Shown piece after piece: positions 58,915 to 64,000 of a stretch of 64,000 bases of DNA. A program made the position numbers and the translations under genes. This stretch comes from Albula goreensis. Its lineage: Eukaryota; Chordata; Actinopteri; Albuliformes; Albulidae. Position 1 is the stretch's first letter; each line of letters starts with the position of its first letter. The DNA is taken from contig CM040761.1 in assembly GCA_022829145.1 (NCBI GenBank), positions 15,000,245-15,064,244 on the forward strand, in the 5' to 3' direction. The notes beneath the pieces are model-generated. The model worked only from the letters and a program-made list of their open reading frames with translations, did not search any database and was not told the origin of the DNA.

Positions 58915-61050
58915 CTGCAGGAAAGCAGGGGGCAGAAATTTCCATCTGGCAAAACAGCATGCCAAAATATATCTATTTGTTCCACTGGAAAAGAAAGTTT
59001 GGTGTTTGTTTTTGCTATATTCAGGAAAACTGATATGATATGTGCAGCTTATGCTGTTTTTCTCAGGTATCTTTGTTAGCTGACCTATGTCAGCTTGCTG
59101 GTTAGACAGATAATCCCAAACTGTAGCCTATTTTGCTAAAGTTAAAGGTGGGCACACACATGAAATGGCAATGTTCCTATCAGTACTCGCCTAACCTGTC
59201 ATTGTGCAAGGTTCACTCTGACTGGAGTTACTGCATCTGAAACAATTGTATTCATTCCACCAGCCACAATGCCAGCCCAAAAAAATGCCTGCTCTTTTGG
59301 TGATCAATTTATTTTTGTCTCATAATATCCAGAATCATTTTGTATTTAGACTTCTTTAGCATCAGTATTTAAATAGCTTAATCGTGCATTTTCTGCCTGC
59401 CTTCTTCCAAGCCTCATTCAAAACGATTGTATGATGTAAGATATTTGATACTTACATTGCTTTGGTCTTGGTCTACAATGGGTTTTGTCCCTTGGAAGCC
59501 ATTCCATGTGGCCAGTACGACTTATATGTAATGCTGAAATCTGAAGGAGAAATGTGGCAGCACTCTGCCACAAGAGAATTAATCAGCTCATTCTTAACTG
59601 ATGGAAATTGAAAACATTGTATAGGAAGTTGTTTCAGAGAAAAAATTCTGCCTTGAAAAATTAGGAAAATATAACATAATTCATAATTTAAAAATGACAA
59701 ATTTAAAATATTGCCCTAGATAATTAGAAATAGCCATACATTCTCTTTGCAGGGTTATGGGTGCTAGTCAGGCATACATGTACACATGCTATCTTCTCCA
59801 AGAACCTCCATAAGACAGAACATGACAGGTGTGTCAGACAAGTTAAGACAGTGCAGAATGCGGACAGGCACCTTTTCATAAATGAAAATGGTTCATAAAC
59901 ACTAAAGGATAAAAGTTTTTTTTTCGCTAATGGCAGTATTTGCATTTTGGAAATGGTGAATGACAGCATTCCATGTCATGCTTAACGTTGAGCAGTTAGG
60001 AGTTAGATGATTTAATATTTTGCCAAGTATAATAGATGACTGTAAAGCAATTACTCATTAAAGGATTATCTTCTGAAATAATTTTTTTTTTTTTTTAAAA
60101 ACTGGACAAAAAGATGCACAAAGAAAAGTTTTTAATGTATCTTCAGTCTTTATCAGAGGTTATCCCAAGCATAAAATGTGAGTACTCTGCACATATTTCA
60201 GGCTATTCATAGCTGAAGAGTTCCATGTGGTTCAGTCACATGCAGTTTTCATACATGTTTCAATGCATTTCAGACACATTTTACTTGATTCACCAGTCAT
60301 GCACCATCAACCAAATTGAAAACAACACTTGAATTTGCTTGACGTGCTCAAACTCGGCATCAAGCTCATGACTTGTGTCTTGTGTCATGCTCAAAATACA
60401 TGACACAAGCAGATAGTATCCCAGGCCCACTGCAGACCTCAGTGCCAGGCAGAGAAGGAACAGACACTTCCAATAATACTATACCACATGACTTACCAAA
60501 CTCAACACTGTGGCAGGTGAAGGATTAAAATGGAAATCATCACTTATTATGCTAGCTTTAATGTGTCATATAGCCTGTAATACAACTGATCCAAACAGCT
60601 AACAAGTCATATCAATGGTTCTTACAGCTAGAATAATGATTACATTCAAATAAGATGTTACTTTGACAGCAGCTGACAGCTTTCAGGAGAGTCTCTAAGG
60701 CCCGCAGGTGTGATTACCTCTCCTCTTTTGATACAGTATCATGGTAATTCCACGTGCTGAGGCAGCGCTTCCGATTTATATGTAAATATACATAATTTGT
60801 TCGTAAATCAAGAATTACTCCCAAAATCGTACGTTCACTGCCAAAACCTCAATAAACAGTAAATCAAACGCAAATATTACCTTAATATTACGAAACATTA
60901 GCGGTTCTTGCCTTGACTCGATAAGAAATAAATCTTTCCTTAAAATACGCAAATGTTTAGTGAAAGTAAAATAAAATTGTTTTAAAAAATTCATTTTGCA
61001 TCTTTTTCACCCACTCCGGCCAATGATACTGTTATTGCCGAGCGTATTTT
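58915..61050 (-). other. Presumed first intron of zc3h12c
   Basis: From the acceptor ttcctgcag at about 58915 to the candidate promoter near 61.1 kb. AT-rich, no exon recognised. A poly-T run lies at 60081-60096. Confidence 0.4.
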
Positions 61051-61140
61051 GCTTACGTTTGCTTCTTCACCCCGATGCACCCCGTGGCAAACAGTACGTT
61101 TTTCAGAACTTAAATAAGCTGACGTTGAGCCTCTGTTGTA
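61018..61140 (-). promoter_or_regulatory. Candidate zc3h12c promoter and non-coding first exon
   Basis: A CpG-bearing block. On the minus strand a TATA-like cttatttaag (about 61106-61115) is followed by a short stretch ending GAAGCAAAC with a consensus donor gtaagc at 61056-61055. No ATG is needed, because the coding start lies in the next exon. The distance to coding exon 1 (about 2.1 kb) is reasonable. Weak evidence; a transcript would decide. Confidence 0.25.
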
Positions 61141-62109
61141 CCAGTGTACCCCAGAAGCAGTGATACATACTCCAGAGCATGCTAGCCAGTGCTTATTTCT
61201 TCAGAACACCGTTCATCTTATTTTTTCCGTGGTGTATATCAGATATAACGTGACAAACAACATAAGATGACCAATTTTCTACAGATAACTTGTCATTAAT
61301 CTGTCAAAAGAACAGTGTTGTGTCATTGGTGGTTACCAAGGGTAGTAGTGGTTAATAAGCTCAACACAATGATCTTTGGGAAGGAAGAGGCCATATAAGT
61401 ATGCATGAAATCTCCTAGCTAGTTAAGTAGAACCTCAAAATAGCTTCTTCCAACTTTTCATCAAAACTGTTCATTTCCCATTTGAAAATGGGTGGTCCAG
61501 ACCAACCTCTGGCTACAGGTTTCCTTCTCGCAGTACAGTAGTTTGATAAATTCCAGGTCGTATTGTGTCAAGGAACTGTTAAACTAATTTCAGTTACAAA
61601 CCACAGCTATCAAACTGACTTTCTAGTTTTCTGTTCTGTTTTGTCAGAGGAACTTCACATACAGTATTTTGGATTATTTTTGTGCTGTCTGGGCTTTTTA
61701 AGAGGAAGATTTCAGGAGAGGTCTTTGTGTCAGCCTGCAGCCAACGAAGAGGGACAAAGAGGAGCAAAGGAACTATTTTTCTAACAACACAGTAGAGTCT
61801 ATATACTTTGTTCAAGTTAACACATACATGGATAAAACTGCATCGCTAAAGAAAGGTTAGTTTAGTTTAATGGAATTTGGATCTTCATTTAGTTACTTAG
61901 GTTATACATGGTTCACAGGCATATTAGTATATTCATCAGAACTGATGAATTATTTATCCAAATTAGGAAGGTGTTATGCATATAATAAACTATATCAAAC
62001 ATATTAGGCTATTTCAACTTATACTGAACAAAACTGTTAATGACAGGTACTGCAAAAGTTTGTCCTATTTTATTGTTTGAATGTGTGCCTGTCCCTCTGT
62101 ATGTTAAAG
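61141..62109 (+). other. Unassigned DNA upstream of the possible small gene
   Basis: No recognised gene. A plus-strand ATG at 61828-61830 opens MDKTASLKKG and runs into a donor-like G|gttagt at 61856. Its phase leads to a stop in the next candidate exon, so I do not join them. Confidence 0.4.
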
Positions 62110-62155
62110 TAGGGGTCCCCAACAACCCGGCCGCGGACCAGTACCGGGCCGCAAA
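62110..62155 (+). mobile_element. hAT-type transposon end
   Basis: taggggtccccaacaacccg followed by gccgcggaccagtaccgggc is the terminal sequence of a very common vertebrate hAT non-autonomous family (family pattern ggggtccccaacc...gcggaccggtaccgg). The matching right end was not found nearby, so this is a truncated end. Only a few bases differ from the usual pattern. Confidence 0.7.
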
Positions 62156-62257
62156 AAAAGAATAAAAACTTTTTATTTAATTAAATTAGTCCGTAAGGTA
62201 TTTTATTTTGAAAAATGACTGCTGCTGTCCATGCTATTTACATTAGTCCGTAGAACA

Positions 62258-62669
62258 GTGCATTCGCATTTTACGCGAAGATGTGGTCCTGAAAAGCCTC
62301 GCATAAAGCAAAATCACGTAATTCAAGTCTAATATCCCCATTTAAATTAATGGAAATGCTGGAAATGCCTTCTGCAGTCGCGTAACGTCGATTAACTTAC
62401 TCAGAAAATTCATTTAAAAATAGCAAGAACTAGTGGGAATCTATGAGAAAGAGAGTGGATATCGTATTGGTAAAGGGGATATCGGATAATGCTGATGGTA
62501 CAGTATATAATTACATTTCTGCTAAATAAATGCTGTACACCACTTTAAATACCACTCGTAATTTCCTTTGCCAATTCAAATATTATTAAATGAATCGTAT
62601 TTTGAATCGTGTTTGAAGGGGCTTTAATTCGCGTATTTTAAGTTCGCGTAAAAAACGACACAAGTGCAC
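62258..62669. mobile_element. CpG-rich element with imperfect terminal inverted repeats
   Basis: Left arm gtgcattcgcattttacgcg (from 62258) and right arm ending cgcgtaaaaaacgacacaag then tgcac (to 62669) are imperfect inverted repeats. The interior is rich in CG and cgcgta-type words (ctcgcataaagc, gtcgcgtaacgtcgat, attcgcgta). An 11-bp direct repeat, attagtccgta, occurs at 62185-62195 and 62242-62252. It looks like a non-autonomous DNA transposon; family not recognised. Confidence 0.55.
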
Positions 62670-62766
62670 ACTATGCACTTTATTGTGTTTTGTTAGCGCG
62701 TGAACCCTCATCTTTTGCATGATGCACCACTTATCCAGAACAACAAGGTGGTTTTTGTCTTTTCAG

Positions 62767-62909
62767 GTGTTTTGACAGTAAAATTACAATCATGCAATTT
62801 CAGCGCTCTGTTCTCAGGCCTGTGACCCTCAGTTTCCCATCAGTCTGGGCAGATTGTTTGAGATGCCAGAGAAAAATTCTTACACTAACACAGTTTGTAC
62901 AACCAACAG
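62767..62909 (+). CDS. Possible exon of an unrecognised small gene (first part)
   Basis: A strong acceptor (tttttgtcttttcag) and a perfect donor (CAACAG|gtaagg) bound 143 bp. One frame is open throughout; from the ATG at 62792 it encodes MQFQRSVLRPVTLSFPSVWA then DCLRCQRKILTLTQFVQPT, ending in phase 1. Phase 1 fits the acceptor at 63625. I recognise no family. The arginine/serine-rich, acid-free start could be a mitochondrial targeting peptide or simply chance. It may also be a UTR exon. Confidence 0.35.
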
Positions 62910-62965
62910 GTAAGGATTTTTTTTTTTTTTTAACCTGGCAAGTAAAGTTTTTGCTGGGTTAAATA

Positions 62966-63008
<43 letters not shown>

Positions 63009-63625
63009 AAATAAATAAATATCAGCTTGAATGCAAATATGAAAATTATGACCCATCTACTGAAGCCACTGGTTTTTCTGGTATGTTATTAAAACTAGCA
63101 AACTCTGGATTGGGAAAGCTGAACCTTGAGTAGAAGAACCATGTGTGAAGCGTACCATTATTATTGTATTTAAATTACAATGAAAGTCCTATGGATCATT
63201 AAACCATGAATGAATTTGGTTGAAACACAAAAGCTTGTATGCTTAGCTCTGTTGCCAAGATGCTGTGAAGGCAAGCTTCACATGCAATACATACACATCA
63301 TTCAGTGGAATGGGCTGTGCTCATTGTGGTCTTGCTAAAACAGAAGGGGCTTTTCTGCTGTTTATGACATGGGACAGGGATATCTTCCCTTCACCTCATC
63401 CTCTTTCAGTTCCCTAACCCATGACAGTGCTAAATCACAACCCAGCATGTACTTCAGGCCTGTTTACTGTCTTAACTAGACAACTACAATGCTAAACATC
63501 TTCCTCAAGCTAATTCACACAATGTTGTTTTCTTGTCTGCAGCCAAGTCTCTCCAGGTAGTAGCATTTGCTAGATGACTAAATGATAATGCTATGCCAAG
63601 AGGCAGCTTCCCACTACAATTTCAG
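62910..63625 (+). other. Candidate intron with TCAA/AATA microsatellite
   Basis: Begins gtaagg and a 14-T run. It contains (AATC)n at 62965-63004 merging into (AATA)n to about 63020. A 14-nt possible micro-exon (CCAAGTCTCTCCAG, 63542-63555) sits between ttgtctgcag and gtagta. Ends atttcag. Confidence 0.4.
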
Positions 63626-63843
63626 AGACCTGTAGTCTCTCAGCTAACAAAAGCCAAACACTCCAGCACCTGTTACACTGCTTCCAGAAGCACAGCATGT
63701 TTAAAACAACAGAAAAAAAAAGATTTAAAAAAGTCTCACCTCAGACTCCTGCCGCAGCACTCAGCAAAACAAAGTACAGGGAAGAGCTGTGGAAGGAGGG
63801 ACGGCTTGGTCCTGTCTGTGAGAGCGATTGTGCCATTCTGTAA
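63626..63843 (+). CDS. Possible last exon of an unrecognised small gene, ends in CAIL
   Basis: From acceptor acaatttcag, the phase that fits the previous exon reads ETCSLSANKSQTLQHLLHCF, then a lysine-rich stretch (TTEKKRFKK) and SKTKYREELWKEGRLGPVCE, ending SDCAIL and TAA at 63841-63843. Joined, the two parts give 111 residues. CAIL is a CaaX prenylation box, identical to that of G-protein gamma-2, but the rest is not a G-gamma. A second frame (63593-63946) is also open here and would be entered through the micro-exon. Not recognised; chance is possible. Confidence 0.35.
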
Positions 63844-64000
63844 ACACCCTCTTGACTCAGACAGAGGCGATTGTGCATTTACTTCCTCAGGGGAGGGTGA
63901 TGAGTGTTGGGGGTGGAGAGAGGGTGACTTTACATTGAAAGGCTAAAGTATCTGTGTTTTCCTAATTATCTCCTCTCTCATACACATGTATTCTCTCTTA
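63844..64000 (+). other. End of window
   Basis: GC-richer sequence with no further feature recognised. Confidence 0.5.

Noticed and set aside
58854-58985. 44 extra in-frame residues upstream of MGLKDH in zc3h12c
   Set aside because: A good splice acceptor lies at about 58915 and MGLKDH matches the known ZC3H12C start, so part of this extension is probably intron.
58252-59079. 275-codon plus-strand frame
   Set aside because: Antisense shadow of zc3h12c coding exon 1, which has clear homology on the minus strand.
61828-61855. Possible first exon MDKTASLKKG with donor
   Set aside because: Its phase gives a stop 20 codons into the next candidate exon (62767), so it cannot be joined as coding sequence.

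Overview
This is vertebrate nuclear DNA, almost certainly from a ray-finned (teleost) fish. The genes are spliced with GT-AG introns, and the non-coding DNA is AT-rich and CpG-poor. It carries repeats typical of fish: decayed Tc1/mariner transposons, tRNA-derived SINEs, an L2/Rex-like LINE tail, and many CA/CT/CATT microsatellites. There are no operons, CRISPR arrays or prokaryotic signals, and I recognised no retrovirus or other virus-like fossil.

Layout. Positions 1-20356 are one very long intron (its 5' end lies outside the window). From 20357 to 44526 on the + strand lie twelve exons encoding the last 552 residues of an Eph receptor tyrosine kinase. They cover the second fibronectin III domain, transmembrane helix, juxtamembrane tyrosines, complete kinase domain, SAM domain and the C-terminal GFHV. 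Protein-level resemblance points clearly to EphA6. Positions 44527-48010 are intergenic, with a decayed Tc1 copy, a SINE-like piece and a striking 50-bp-arm palindrome. Positions 49524-50237 (+) are a complete one-exon claudin coding sequence, closest to claudin-14, with a TATA-like promoter and a likely non-coding first exon at 48.0-48.13 kb. Convergent to it, 53140-58853 (-) holds five coding exons of a Regnase-family RNase (811 residues) that best matches ZC3H12C (Regnase-3). The last 5 kb holds candidate promoter sequence, a hAT-like end, a CpG-rich inverted-repeat element and a possible small unrecognised gene of two or more exons (62.8-63.8 kb, +).

The three recognised genes do not form one pathway: an ephrin receptor for axon guidance, a tight-junction protein, and a cytoplasmic endoribonuclease that destroys inflammatory mRNAs. 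Their linkage is still informative, because EPHA, CLDN and ZC3H12 members also lie together on human 1p34 (EPHA10, CLDN19, ZC3H12A) and on 6q (EPHA7, CLDN20, ZC3H12D). The window therefore looks like another copy of that ancient duplicated block. I did not find a convincing new biological system. The best candidates for a second look are the small gene near 63 kb, the CpG-rich TATA-bearing island inside the epha6 kinase intron (37.7-37.9 kb) and the palindrome at 47.5 kb.
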